Assembly (NCBI GenBank): GCA_017309275.1
Contig: JAFKLT010000081.1
Coordinates: 1-32,770 of the forward strand
Origin: Sphingomonadales bacterium
Lineage (GTDB): Bacteria > Pseudomonadota > Alphaproteobacteria > Sphingomonadales > Sphingomonadaceae
Direction of reading: 5' to 3'
DNA length: 32,770 nt
The position numbers and the translations under genes are program-made. This document shows positions 16,848 to 25,411 of the stretch, piece by piece. The notes under the pieces are model-generated. The model worked only from the letters and a program-made list of their open reading frames with translations. It ran no database searches and was not told the origin of the DNA. Each line of letters starts with the position of its first letter. Within the stretch, counting starts at the first letter, position 1.

Positions 16848-17846
16848 ATGAGAACGCGTATCACCGAGCTTTTCGGTATCGAGCATCCGATCGTTCAGGG
16901 CGGGATGCATTATGTGGGCTTTGCCGAGCTGGCCTCGGCGGTGGCGAACGCCGGTGGACTTGGTCTTATCACCGCGCTGACGCAGCGCACACCCGACGAT
17001 CTCGCCCGCGAAATTGCTCGCTGCCGCGAGATGACCGATCCCGGCCGCGTGTTCGGCGTCAACCTTACCTTCCTCCCTTCCGTCACACCCCCCGACTACC
17101 CGGGATATGTACGGGCGATTATCGAAGGCGGTATCAAGGTAGTGGAGACCGCGGGCAACAACCCGTCCCAATGGCTGCCGGTGCTCAAGGAAGCCGGGAT
17201 CAAGGTCATCCACAAATGCACGAGCGTGCGCCATTCCCTGAAAGCCGAAGCGATCGGCTGCGATGCCGTCTCCGTCGACGGCTTCGAATGCGGCGGCCAT
17301 CCGGGCGAGGACGACGTGCCCAACTTCATCCTGCTGCCGCGCGCCGCCGATGAACTGAAAATTCCTTTCGTGGCTTCGGGCGGCATGGCCGACGGACGCA
17401 GCTTGGCTGCAGCGCTCAGCCTCGGGGCCGACGGCATCAACATGGGCACCCGTTTCATCGCGACGAAAGAGGCGCCCGTGCACGACAACGTCAAGCAGGC
17501 GATCGTGGCAGCGACCGAGCTCGACACCCGGCTCGTCATGCGCCCCTTGAGGAACACCGAACGCGTATTGAACAATGCCGGCGTCGAGCGCCTGCTGGAG
17601 AAGGAGCGCACACTTGGCGCCAACCTCAAGTTCGAGGACATCCTTCCCGAGGTGGCGGGCGTCTATCCGCGCATCATGAAAGAAGGAGACATGGATGCGG
17701 GCGTTTGGTCGTGCGGCATGGTTGCCGGCCTCATCCACGACGTGCCCAGCGTCAAGGAACTCGTCCACCGCATCGTCGACGAGGCGGAAACGATCATATG
17801 CGGACGGCTAGCCGGCATGGTTACGGCCGGGCGCGCAGCCCTATAA
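16848..17846 (+). CDS. Nitronate monooxygenase / 2-nitropropane dioxygenase-like flavoprotein
   Basis: A 332-residue FMN-dependent TIM-barrel protein of the NPD/enoyl-reductase (FabK-like) group. The N-terminus HPIVQGGMHYVGFAELASAV and NAGGLGLITA, the central GFECGGHPGEDDV, and the FMN-binding VASGGMADGRSLAAALSLGA and GINMGTRFIAT segments are visible. Classical nitronate monooxygenases use a conserved His, here possibly in CGGHPG. Homologues in catabolic clusters are often mis-annotated as nitronate monooxygenases and may instead act as enoyl-CoA reductases or oxidases. ATG 16848 follows GGGGAA with good spacing and matches the usual family start. It is the last gene of the plus-strand Rieske operon, ending before a strong hairpin at 17888-17923 and the convergent aldehyde dehydrogenase. 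Confidence 0.88.
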   Translation: MRTRITELFGIEHPIVQGGMHYVGFAELASAVANAGGLGLITALTQRTPDDLAREIARCREMTDPGRVFGVNLTFLPSVTPPDYPGYVRAIIEGGIKVVETAGNNPSQWLPVLKEAGIKVIHKCTSVRHSLKAEAIGCDAVSVDGFECGGHPGEDDVPNFILLPRAADELKIPFVASGGMADGRSLAAALSLGADGINMGTRFIATKEAPVHDNVKQAIVAATELDTRLVMRPLRNTERVLNNAGVERLLEKERTLGANLKFEDILPEVAGVYPRIMKEGDMDAGVWSCGMVAGLIHDVPSVKELVHRIVDEAETIICGRLAGMVTAGRAAL

Positions 17847-17887
17847 GAGGGCGCGCCAGTTGCTTCACCTCATGCTGGCGTAACTAT

Positions 17888-17923
17888 CGAACGAACCTCG
17901 CCCGCGTGGTCGAGGTTCGTTCG
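17888..17923. terminator. Strong hairpin between convergent genes
   Basis: Thirteen-base perfect arms (17888-17900 and 17911-17923, beginning CGAACGAACC) enclose a ten-base loop. It lies between the convergent NPD-like and aldehyde dehydrogenase genes and probably ends transcription in both directions, although T-tracts are weak. Confidence 0.6.
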
Positions 17924-17964
17924 AAATGATTCATCGCGCTGCCCGTGACGCAGCGTTGCGGCCG

Positions 17965-19386
17965 TTAACGTGTCGGGCGGTCGGTTCTCGCCATGCTCAG
18001 CACCTGGAGCTGAGTGAATTCGTTCAGGCCTTCCTCTCCGAGTTCTGCGCCCACACCCGAAAGCTTTGCACCGCCGAAAGGGATGTGGGGCTGCAAGTCG
18101 CCGTGCTTGTTGATCCAGACGCTGCCGCTCTCGATCTGCTCCGCCACACGCCAAGCCTTTTCGGCATCGCTTGCCCAAACGGAGCCGCCGAGGCCGTAGA
18201 TGGACGCGTTGGCGCGAGCGACGACTTCGGCGGGATCGGCATATTTGATCACCGGCATGACCGGGCCGAACTGTTCTTCGTCGACAAGTTTCGAACCGTC
18301 GGTGATGTCGCGTACGATGGTGGGCTCGATGAAATAGCCTCTGTTGCCCTTGCGGCTGCCGCCGGCGATGATCTTGCCGTCTTCCTTGGCGCTGTCGATG
18401 AAGCCGAGGATCTTCTCGAACTGCTGCCTGTTCTGTACGGGTCCCATCTGGACGCCCTGTTCCAGACCATCGCCGACTACGGCCTCGGAGGCGAGCTTCG
18501 CGAGCTCGTTACACATCGGATCGTAGATGCTTTCGTGCACATAGATCCGTTTGGCCGCAATGCACACCTGACCGGCGTTTTGCATGGCCGCGGCGTAAAT
18601 CTTGGGTGCCATCGCCTTGGGGTCGACATCGTCGAGCACGATCAAGGCGTCATTGCCGCCAAGTTCCAGCGAAATGCGTTTCAGAGCATCGGCCGCGCCG
18701 GCCATGACCTTCTTTCCGGTTTCGGTGGAGCCCGTGAAGCTGATCTTGCGAATACCCGGATGAGCCGTCATTGCGCCGCCCAGATCATTGTTGTCGGCAA
18801 TGATGTTGACCACGCCCGGCGGCACCAGCTCCTTGATAATCTCACCGAACTTAAGGGTGGTGAGCGGTGTAGTCGCCGCGGGTTTCACGATCAGGGTGTT
18901 GCCGGCCAACAGCGCCGGGGGAACCTTGAAGGCCATCAAGACGATCGGGAAGTTCCAGGGAATGATGCAGCCGACGACACCCAGCGGCTTGCGGCGCACC
19001 TCGACTCGCCCAGTTGTATCGTCCGCCAAAATCTTCGGCGCCAGGTCCATGCCCGCAAAGTGACGGAAGAAGGCTTGAGCCCCGAAAATCTCGCCTCTTG
19101 CATCCTTGAGCGGTTTTCCCTGCTCCTGCACCAGAAGGCGGGCGAGGTCCTCGCTATTCTCTTGGATAGCGTCGGCGATGGCAATCAGAACCTTGCGGCG
19201 ATCGTCGATCGGTTTCGCACTCCAGGCTGGGAGCGCGGCTGTCGCTGCGGCCACGGCCTCATCCAGTTGCCTCTCCGACGCGCGCGCGCACGTGGCGAAA
19301 GCTTCCTCTGTAGCGGGATTGATGACTCCCATCGTATCATCGCCATCCACCATGTCGCCGTCGATCAGCAGCTTGTAGTTCAACAT
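17965..19386 (-). CDS. NAD(P)-dependent aldehyde dehydrogenase (second)
   Basis: A 473-residue aldehyde dehydrogenase. The IIPWNFP motif (Asn145), FTGSTETG, the general base Glu241 in LELGG and the nucleophile Cys275 in NAGQVCIAAKR are intact, as is the C-terminal IPFGGAKLSGVG. AAGGAAG lies before the ATG. It is downstream of the enoyl-CoA hydratase on the same strand with about 110 bases between, so they may be co-transcribed. Like the first aldehyde dehydrogenase it probably serves the pathway, and two such enzymes suggest two aldehyde intermediates or different chain lengths. The succinate-semialdehyde/aromatic aldehyde type and the fatty-aldehyde type cannot be separated by eye. Confidence 0.93.
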   Translation of the reverse strand: MLNYKLLIDGDMVDGDDTMGVINPATEEAFATCARASERQLDEAVAAATAALPAWSAKPIDDRRKVLIAIADAIQENSEDLARLLVQEQGKPLKDARGEIFGAQAFFRHFAGMDLAPKILADDTTGRVEVRRKPLGVVGCIIPWNFPIVLMAFKVPPALLAGNTLIVKPAATTPLTTLKFGEIIKELVPPGVVNIIADNNDLGGAMTAHPGIRKISFTGSTETGKKVMAGAADALKRISLELGGNDALIVLDDVDPKAMAPKIYAAAMQNAGQVCIAAKRIYVHESIYDPMCNELAKLASEAVVGDGLEQGVQMGPVQNRQQFEKILGFIDSAKEDGKIIAGGSRKGNRGYFIEPTIVRDITDGSKLVDEEQFGPVMPVIKYADPAEVVARANASIYGLGGSVWASDAEKAWRVAEQIESGSVWINKHGDLQPHIPFGGAKLSGVGAELGEEGLNEFTQLQVLSMARTDRPTR

Positions 19387-19497
19387 CTAATCTTCCTTTA
19401 TCCGGATGTGACGCTGCCGATGAGGCGCGTTGTTCGCATGATTTGGGCTCAGAAAACTTCGTGGGTATTTTCTGCGAATGCCAAATATGGAACGAAA

Positions 19498-20289
19498 CTA
19501 CCGCCCTTTGAATTCCGCGGCCCGTCGCTCGACGAATGATTTCACGCCCTCTTCGGCGTCTTCGGTTGCGGCGAGCATCGCCTGGATTTTGTCCATTTCG
19601 GATACCGCAGCATCGAAACCGTTTACGACAAAGCGACGGGATGACGCTTTGGTCTCCTGCACTGCGAGGGGAGCGCATTTTGCGATCTGTTCAGCAACTT
19701 GGATCGCACGGTCGAGTTCATCGCCCAGCGGCACGACTTCCTGAACCAGGCCTATGCGATACGCTTCCGCTGCATCGAATTCATCGGATGTCAGCAGATG
19801 GTACATCGCATTGCCCCAACCGCATCGTTGAACGAAGCGTATGGTGGCTCCGGCTGTCGCATGAATGCCTCGCTTGGGTTCCAGTTGGGAAAAACGAGCA
19901 TTATCGGCGGCAATTACGATATCGCCTGCAATCGCGAGTTCGATGCCAATGGTGTAAGTAATGCCCTTCACAGCAGTGACGATGGGTTTGCGGCAGGCGC
20001 GGCCGAGGCCGGCAACATCTACCAGTTCATTGGTGGGGGTTTCTTCTTCCGCGCTCTTGGTCATGCTTTCTACCCATTTGGGCATATCCAGTCCTGCAGT
20101 GAAATGCTTTCCATGAGCGAAGAGAACGCCAACCCGGAGTTCGCTATCCATATCCAGCCGGGTCATGGCTTCCGCCAGCTGCCTCGCCATCGTGGGAGTG
20201 TAGCCGTTATATTTTTCCGGCCGGTTCAATCCTATCAGATACAGATGGTCCCGTACCTCGGTGGAGATCGACCCTTCATCGTTGCTCAT
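19498..20289 (-). CDS. Enoyl-CoA hydratase/isomerase (crotonase) family protein
   Basis: A 263-residue crotonase-fold enzyme. The first oxyanion loop is in GKHFTAGLDMPKW, and the second region is VTAVKGITYTIGIELAIAGD. Both catalytic-type acids can be placed: Glu117 in GIEL and Glu137 in FSQLEPKRGI, so hydratase activity is plausible. The rest of the fold (ARFSQLEPKRG, SDEFDAAEAYRIGLVQEVVP) is normal for the family. The usual GGG of GGGCE is replaced by TIG, seen in divergent members, so isomerase or hydrolase activity remains possible. It precedes the second aldehyde dehydrogenase on the minus strand. With the acyl-CoA ligase and acyl-CoA dehydrogenase it gives the activation, dehydrogenation and hydration steps of a beta-oxidation-like route; no thiolase is in the window. 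Confidence 0.9.
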   Translation of the reverse strand: MSNDEGSISTEVRDHLYLIGLNRPEKYNGYTPTMARQLAEAMTRLDMDSELRVGVLFAHGKHFTAGLDMPKWVESMTKSAEEETPTNELVDVAGLGRACRKPIVTAVKGITYTIGIELAIAGDIVIAADNARFSQLEPKRGIHATAGATIRFVQRCGWGNAMYHLLTSDEFDAAEAYRIGLVQEVVPLGDELDRAIQVAEQIAKCAPLAVQETKASSRRFVVNGFDAAVSEMDKIQAMLAATEDAEEGVKSFVERRAAEFKGR

Positions 20290-20589
20290 GTTTCCATATT
20301 CCCATTCTAGCCGACGCGCTTTGAAGGGCTTCCGCCCGTTCCATATTTGTCTTTGCGTGGACGGAGATTTCTGGGCGACGCTATCACTCGCATCGATCGC
20401 GATGAACTGCGCGAAGGATGCTTCCTGCCAGATATTGTCACCAGCATTTCGAAACGGGCAATCGACGCGAAAATGGCTATCCGAACGATGGCTTTGGTCC
20501 CTTCGCGATATGGACGAGCAACGCTCGGCATCGGTCGACCAACGAGGTCAAGCCACTGTTTCGCCGGGCGTGTTGCGATGGAAGCCGGT
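20290..20589. other. Intergenic region without a recognisable gene
   Basis: About 300 bases lie between the enoyl-CoA hydratase and the amidase. Open frames exist on both strands, but I recognise no family, no good start with a ribosome-binding site, and no clear repeat. It probably holds the promoter of the minus-strand hydratase gene, and possibly the remains of an older gene. Confidence 0.5.
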
Positions 20590-21972
20590 CTAAATCATCG
20601 GATTTGTGAGTGCTCCGCGCGCCTGTTCGATCGCATGTCCAAGTCTGCAGAGAAGCGATTCCTCATAGTCGCGCCCGATCAACTGCACACTGGTCGGCAG
20701 GCCTTTGCTGCCGGGATGCCAAGGCACCGATAGGGTCGGGCTGCCCGAATAGTCATAGGGAGCCGTGAATCTGATGGATGTCTCGAGTGTCGATACGATC
20801 TGCTCGAAAGATACCGGCTCTTCCTTCGGGCCGGCGTAATTCGGCACCGACGGCAGCAGCAGCACGTCGACGCTTTGAAAGCATCTGTCCAGCTGCGCAC
20901 GGATCATCCGCCTCGACATCTCTGCCTGCATATAATCTTCTGCGGAAACGGATTTGGCGTATTCGAGCAACTCCGAAATAGGTCCATATTCGTCGGCACG
21001 GTCAGGGTAGATATTCCGGTGGGCGTGAGCCGCCTCGATGGCCGTCGTAACCATCCAATTATGGGAAGCGGACATTTTGAGAAGGGGCACATCCTGAAAG
21101 GTGCATCCCAGCGAGCCCAGTAGCTCCATTACCTTCTCGACTGCATCAACCTGCTCGGGGTCCGTATCATTTTCGATATAGTCCCGGTCGATGCCAATTC
21201 GGATTCCCGTCAGATCCAGACCGATCGAAGCGACATAGTCATCGACGGGCATCGAACTCGACGTCGGGTCGAGGGGGTCGTGACCGGCAATGATACGTAG
21301 CATCAGCGCCGCGTCCGTCACCGAACGCGTCATCGGTCCGATATGGTCGAGGGAGTAGGCGAGGGGGAAGGCGCCATGGCGGCTGACGCGGCCCCAGGTC
21401 GGTTTCAGCCCCACGATGCCGTTGGACGCGGAGGGGAAGCGGATGCTCCCGCCGGTGTCCGTTCCAAGACTGGCAAAGCAAAGTCCGGCAGCAGTAGCCA
21501 CACCGGAACCCGACGAGGACACACCCGCATAAAAGCTTTCGTCGAAAGGATTGACCGGCACGTCATAGGCCGGGTGGTGATGGGTGAACGCGCCCTCGGT
21601 CAGCTTCACCTTACCCAGCAGGACGGTACCGGCTTCGGCCAGCCTGGAAATAACCGTAGCGTCGTGATCCGGCTTGTGGGCCGCATAGACGGCCATGCCG
21701 TTGGTGGTGACGATGTTTCTGGTCGCCAGCAGATCCTTTGCCGAGACTGGAATACCGTGCAGCGGTGATCTGATTTTGCCGGATGCGATTTCTTCGTCGG
21801 CTTTTGCAGCCTGCGCGAGCGCATGGTCTACCGACACGGTTACATAGGCATGGAGATGATCCAGCAATTCGATCCGGTTCAGCATCGCCTGCGTCAATTC
21901 CACGGACGAGAGCTCTCCTGCGTGCAGGCGAGCCGCAACAACATGGGCGTCTTGGTAGTGAATGTCGGTCAT
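20590..21972 (-). CDS. Amidase signature family hydrolase
   Basis: A 460-residue amidase-signature hydrolase, which cleaves carboxamides to acid and amine. The Ser-cisSer-Lys triad can be placed: Lys79 in GIPVSAKDL, the cis-Ser in GVSSSGSG (about residue 153), and nucleophile Ser176 in LGTDTGGSIRFPS. The remaining signature (GIVGLKPTWGRVSRHGAFP then HIGPMTRSVTDAA) is intact. I chose ATG 21972 since the family starts there; longer frames reach 22068 without support. The signature stretch GVSSSGSG departs from the common GGSSGGS but keeps the serines. The gene is divergent from the nitrilase-family gene at 22301; the pair could work on a nitrogen-containing substrate. The 120-bp repeat copy A lies between them. 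Confidence 0.9.
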   Translation of the reverse strand: MTDIHYQDAHVVAARLHAGELSSVELTQAMLNRIELLDHLHAYVTVSVDHALAQAAKADEEIASGKIRSPLHGIPVSAKDLLATRNIVTTNGMAVYAAHKPDHDATVISRLAEAGTVLLGKVKLTEGAFTHHHPAYDVPVNPFDESFYAGVSSSGSGVATAAGLCFASLGTDTGGSIRFPSASNGIVGLKPTWGRVSRHGAFPLAYSLDHIGPMTRSVTDAALMLRIIAGHDPLDPTSSSMPVDDYVASIGLDLTGIRIGIDRDYIENDTDPEQVDAVEKVMELLGSLGCTFQDVPLLKMSASHNWMVTTAIEAAHAHRNIYPDRADEYGPISELLEYAKSVSAEDYMQAEMSRRMIRAQLDRCFQSVDVLLLPSVPNYAGPKEEPVSFEQIVSTLETSIRFTAPYDYSGSPTLSVPWHPGSKGLPTSVQLIGRDYEESLLCRLGHAIEQARGALTNPMI

Positions 21973-22300
21973 AACGGGATCCCTGCCGTGGTGTGTCTTC
22001 ATTCGGGATGCACGCGGGAAAGGCGAGCGGGACACGGATCGCGCGGGCCTGCCGATGCATTGGTGCAAAAGCTAGCACGCGAATTCGGTCGATGCGCCGT
22101 ACGCCGCCTCTCTTGATGACAAGGGCTGTCAGCAGCGTTCGGGCCGGCCATACACCTTTCGGAAAAACCCCATTACTCCGGCGGTGAAACGGGGTGTCGA
22201 TATGCATGATCGACAATCCCCCGATCGTTTAATCCGTCCGTGCGGAGCCAGCAATCAACCGCACCAAATCGCCAATAATGGCCGTTGGAATCGATCTACC
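21973..22300. promoter_or_regulatory. Divergent promoter region amidase / nitrilase-like gene
   Basis: This 328-base region separates two divergent starts and is mostly taken up by repeat copy A at 22072-22194. The frames extending into it from either gene look non-coding. It must hold both promoters, but no boxes can be named with confidence. Confidence 0.55.
22072..22194 (+). repeat. Imperfect direct repeat, copy A
   Basis: A stretch of about 123 bases that matches 26581-26704 in the same orientation with roughly 80% identity by eye and one single-base gap. The best-conserved blocks are GGCTGTCAGCAGCG (22124-22137) and AAAACCCCATTACTCCG (22164-22180). It occupies the divergent region between the amidase and the nitrilase-like gene. 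It has no terminal repeat or transposase, so it looks like a shared non-coding element or the residue of a mobile element. Confidence 0.7.
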
Positions 22301-23236
22301 ATGACTCAGGCAACATGTGTCGCCGTCGTACAGCACAACGCGAACACCGACGTGGCATCCAATCTCGACAAGCTCGCCGACTTGAGCCGGCGTGCCCGGG
22401 CGGACGGCGCTCAGGTCATCTGTTGGCCGGAAGCGTTCGCCTATCTTGGCCGGCATGAGGGCAAACGCGAGATTCTCGAACCGCTGCCGGACGGAGGACC
22501 GATCCTCGACCGGTGCCGGTCACTTGCCGCCGAGCTTGGATGCGAGCTGCTTCTGGGTGGCTTCCATGAAGTCATGCCTAGCGATCCTGAGCGTTGTTAC
22601 AATACAAGCGTATATCTGGACCAAAAGGGGGAGGTGCGGGCGACTTATCGCAAGATCCACCTTTTCGACGTCGATATCGAGAACGGGCCTAGCCTTCGCG
22701 AGTCAAGGCAAACAGCCCCTGGAAATCAGGTGGTAACGACGGACACCTTGTTCGGCACGCTCGGTCTGACGGTTTGCTACGATCTTCGTTTCCCGGCGCT
22801 CTACCAAAATCTGGTGGATCAGGGCGCTATCGCCGTGGCCGTCCCTTCCGCTTTCACCGCTACCACGGGCGCGTTACACTGGCATGCCCTGTTGCGGGCG
22901 CGGGCAATTGAAGCTCAATGCTACGTCATCGCTCCCGCTCAGCATGGATGGCACAGCAAGCATCGTGCCTCTTATGGCCATTCGATGATCGTCGATCCGT
23001 GGGGCCAGATCGTGGCCGAGATCGAGGATGGTGACGGCTATGCCCTGGCCGAGATTAATCCGGCGGAGGTCGAGCGCGTCCGTCGCGAAATACCAAGTCT
23101 CGACAACCGGCAACTTATATTTCCTCCGAAAAAGAAGAGATATCATCAGTCGGACAGCGATCTGTTCAAGGCTTGGGAAGAGATGGTCGATTGCGAACGC
23201 GAGGCATATGCCAAGAGCTGTCTGGATACTGTGTAA
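22301..23236 (+). CDS. Carbon-nitrogen hydrolase (nitrilase superfamily, Nit-like)
   Basis: A 311-residue nitrilase-superfamily hydrolase with the complete Glu-Lys-Cys triad: Glu44 in CWPEAF, Lys118 in TYRKIHLFD, and Cys159 in TVCYDLRFP. The RKIHLFD and CYDLRFP pattern is that of the Nit1/Nit2 (omega-amidase or deaminated-glutathione amidase) branch rather than true nitrilases, so amide or N-carbamoyl hydrolysis is more likely than nitrile hydrolysis. The ATG at 22301 matches the family start; a long in-frame upstream extension to 22184 begins within the repeat copy A region and is unlikely. It is followed after 40 bases by the ferredoxin and then the acyl-CoA ligase on the same strand, forming a probable operon. 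Confidence 0.87.
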   Translation: MTQATCVAVVQHNANTDVASNLDKLADLSRRARADGAQVICWPEAFAYLGRHEGKREILEPLPDGGPILDRCRSLAAELGCELLLGGFHEVMPSDPERCYNTSVYLDQKGEVRATYRKIHLFDVDIENGPSLRESRQTAPGNQVVTTDTLFGTLGLTVCYDLRFPALYQNLVDQGAIAVAVPSAFTATTGALHWHALLRARAIEAQCYVIAPAQHGWHSKHRASYGHSMIVDPWGQIVAEIEDGDGYALAEINPAEVERVRREIPSLDNRQLIFPPKKKRYHQSDSDLFKAWEEMVDCEREAYAKSCLDTV

Positions 23237-23276
23237 AAAGTCATTTTACTTAATTAAAAGGGAAAGGAGGCCGGCG

Positions 23277-23597
23277 TTGCCAAGAATTATTTTCATCGAA
23301 CATTCCGGTGAAAGGCATACCGTCCATGCATCTCCTGGAATTTCGGTGATGGAAGCGGCCGTCAATGATGGCGTGCCGGGGATCGGCGGCGATTGTGGCG
23401 GAGCCTGTGCCTGCGGAACCTGCCGGGTCCAGGTCGAGAATGACTGGCTTCACAAAGTTGGCGTGGCTTCGGAGGTTGAGGAGGCGATGCTGGAGTGCGC
23501 TAGCGATCCCGCTGAGAATTCGAGATTGTCATGCCAGATCGAGGTCGTGCCGGAACTGGATGGACTGGTCGTTCGCCTGCCTCCTTCTCAGCCCTAG
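23277..23597 (+). CDS. 2Fe-2S ferredoxin, adrenodoxin type
   Basis: A 106-residue soluble electron-transfer protein with a TTG start at 23277, supported by AAGGAGG (23264-23270) at ideal spacing. Cysteines 40, 46, 49 and 86 have the C-x5-C-x2-C-x36-C spacing of vertebrate-adrenodoxin/putidaredoxin-type ferredoxins, in GDCGGACACGTCRV and LSCQI. An extra Cys44 lies within the binding loop. Such ferredoxins pass electrons from an NAD(P)H-dependent reductase to cytochrome P450 or Rieske oxygenases. The Rieske oxygenase at 12382 is the only oxygenase in the window, so it is the natural partner despite lying 10 kb away. No reductase is nearby. It sits between the nitrilase-like gene and the acyl-CoA ligase, probably in one transcript. 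Confidence 0.92.
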   Translation: MPRIIFIEHSGERHTVHASPGISVMEAAVNDGVPGIGGDCGGACACGTCRVQVENDWLHKVGVASEVEEAMLECASDPAENSRLSCQIEVVPELDGLVVRLPPSQP

Positions 23598-23712
23598 CAA
23601 AACGAACGGCACCCACGGGCCAAGCGACCTCGTTCGTCCAAAAGACACCGGATGGCTTTTCCAAATCGAAATGAAGAAGATTTAAATATCTGAATAATCA
23701 GGAGAATTATTG

Positions 23713-25347
23713 ATGCTGGGAGCAATGCAGGATTGGAGCATGCGAATTACGCATGTGATAGACCACGCCGCGCGGGAGGCGGGGGGCAGGGAGATCGTGT
23801 CTCGCTGGGCCGATGGTAGCGAAACACGGACGAACTGGGCCGGCATTCGGCGCGACGCATTGAAGATGGCCCAGGCCCTGCTGGCGCTGGGTGTGGAAAA
23901 GGGAGAACGGGTCGCTAGCCTGGCGATGAACCACTCGCGACATCTGGTTAGCTGGTACGGCGTTGCCGGCATGGGCGGCGTGCTTCACACGGTGAACCCG
24001 CGCCTGTTCGACGACCAGCTCGAATACATCGTCAATCATGCCGAGGACAAAGTCCTTTGTTACGATGCCGCGTTTCAGCCCATCGTCGACAGGATGAAGG
24101 ACCGCTGGACGACGGTCGAGCACTATATCTGCTATGACTCCGGAGAATATTCTCAATCTTTCGAGGACTGGATCGGCGAGCAGGACGGCGACTTTGAGTG
24201 GGTCATGGGCAGTGAAACCGATCCATGCATGATCTGCTACACCAGCGGCACGACGGGAAATCCCAAGGGCGTCCAGTACGAACACCGTTCGACCCTGTTA
24301 CATGCGATGGCGGGGCTTCAGCCCTCCTCGTTCAATTTCAACCCCGGCAATGTGATGTTGCCGGTAGTCCCGATGTTCCACGCAGCCAGTTGGGGATTGC
24401 CTTATGCCGGGGCGATGGCCGGCATCAAATTCGTCTTTTCTGCCGTCAACGATCCCGCAGTATTGCACGAGTTGATGTTGCGGGAGGGGGTGACCGACAG
24501 CGCGGGTGTGCCGACCGTGTGGCTGGCGCATTTCCAATATTGCGATCAGGAAGGAATAGACCTTCCGCCTTTGAAGACGGCGACGATCGGTGGCTCGGCT
24601 TGTCCGCGCTTCATGATCGAGCGGCTGATGAGGAACGGAACGCGCGTGCAGCATGCGTGGGGTATGACCGAAACGTCGCCTATCGGCACTGTCGGCGGGC
24701 CGAGTTCGGACTGGGACCGGCTCAGCTTTGATGAGAAGGTGGACAAGACAGCGATGCAGGGGCGCCCGATCTTCGGCGCCGAACTGCGCACCGTCGATCT
24801 CGACGACATGCAAACGCTTTTGCCGCGCGATGGAAAGACGCCCGGCGCACTGCAGATTCGCGGTCCCTGGGTCATCAAACGCTACTTCAAGGCCCAAGTG
24901 GATGCGATCACTGAGGATGGTTGGTTCGACACCGGCGACGTCGGCATCATTCACCCCGACGGGACGTTGCAACTGACCGATCGGACCAAGGACGTCATCA
25001 AGTCAGGTGGAGAATGGATCAGCTCCGTGGAGCTCGAGAATGCTGCAGTCGGCCATCCTGCGATCGCGGAAGCCGCGGCGGTCGGCATTTATCACCCCAA
25101 ATGGGACGAGCGGCCGGTGCTGTTCGTGGTCAAGAAAGAAGGCGAAGATATTTCCGCTGAGGACGTGAATGCATTTCTGGCCGACAAGGTGGCCAAGTGG
25201 TGGCTGCCCGATGCCGTCGAGTTCATCGATGAGATTCCGCATACGGCCACCGGCAAGATCAGTAAGAAGGACTTGCGAGACCGCTATGCCGATTACAAGC
25301 TGGGGAACGGCGCGCCAGCGGTATTGCCGATGACCTGGCATGGGTAA
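23713..25347 (+). CDS. Acyl-CoA ligase (AMP-forming), medium/long-chain type
   Basis: A 544-residue adenylate-forming enzyme of the acyl-CoA synthetase / AMP-dependent ligase family, which activates a carboxylic acid via acyl-AMP to acyl-CoA. The P-loop-like A3 motif [11 protein letters not shown] spans residues 176-186. A5 (WGMTETSP), A7 (GWFDTGDVG), A8 ([17 protein letters not shown]) and the catalytic A10 lysine region ([12 protein letters not shown]) follow in order. The start ATG 23713 lies 8 bases after AGGAG. The IKSGGEW motif is typical of medium- and long-chain fatty acyl-CoA ligases, and such enzymes also activate aryl-alkanoic and terpenoid acids. Last gene of the operon started by the nitrilase-like hydrolase; ends 32 bases before a perfect palindrome. 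Confidence 0.93.
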   Translation: MLGAMQDWSMRITHVIDHAAREAGGREIVSRWADGSETRTNWAGIRRDALKMAQALLALGVEKGERVASLAMNHSRHLVSWYGVAGMGGVLHTVNPRLFDDQLEYIVNHAEDKVLCYDAAFQPIVDRMKDRWTTVEHYICYDSGEYSQSFEDWIGEQDGDFEWVMGSETDPCMICYTSGTTGNPKGVQYEHRSTLLHAMAGLQPSSFNFNPGNVMLPVVPMFHAASWGLPYAGAMAGIKFVFSAVNDPAVLHELMLREGVTDSAGVPTVWLAHFQYCDQEGIDLPPLKTATIGGSACPRFMIERLMRNGTRVQHAWGMTETSPIGTVGGPSSDWDRLSFDEKVDKTAMQGRPIFGAELRTVDLDDMQTLLPRDGKTPGALQIRGPWVIKRYFKAQVDAITEDGWFDTGDVGIIHPDGTLQLTDRTKDVIKSGGEWISSVELENAAVGHPAIAEAAAVGIYHPKWDERPVLFVVKKEGEDISAEDVNAFLADKVAKWWLPDAVEFIDEIPHTATGKISKKDLRDRYADYKLGNGAPAVLPMTWHG

Positions 25348-25379
25348 TACCGCTTCGGCGGCGTGCCGAAGAAATTTTT

Positions 25380-25411
25380 GAATTGGGGTCAGGCATGCCT
25401 GACCCCAATTC
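25380..25411. terminator. 32-base perfect palindrome between convergent genes
   Basis: Sixteen-base arms, GAATTGGGGTCAGGCA and its exact complement, meet with no spacer. The palindrome ends directly against the TAA of the MDR gene (25412-25414) and lies 32 bases after the ligase stop. As RNA it would form a very stable hairpin in either direction and probably terminates both transcripts, though there is no T-tract. Confidence 0.6.

Noticed and set aside
17926-19539. 537-codon plus-strand frame opposite the second aldehyde dehydrogenase
   Set aside because: The minus-strand frame has all aldehyde dehydrogenase motifs; the plus frame has no recognisable domain and is a shadow.
23606-23633. Possible terminator after the ferredoxin
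   Set aside because: Only weak, interrupted pairing with a long loop; the ligase gene follows closely and co-transcription is more likely.
23680-23700. AT-rich sequence before the CoA ligase as a fourth operator copy
   Set aside because: Resemblance to the motif requires gaps and it lacks dyad symmetry.
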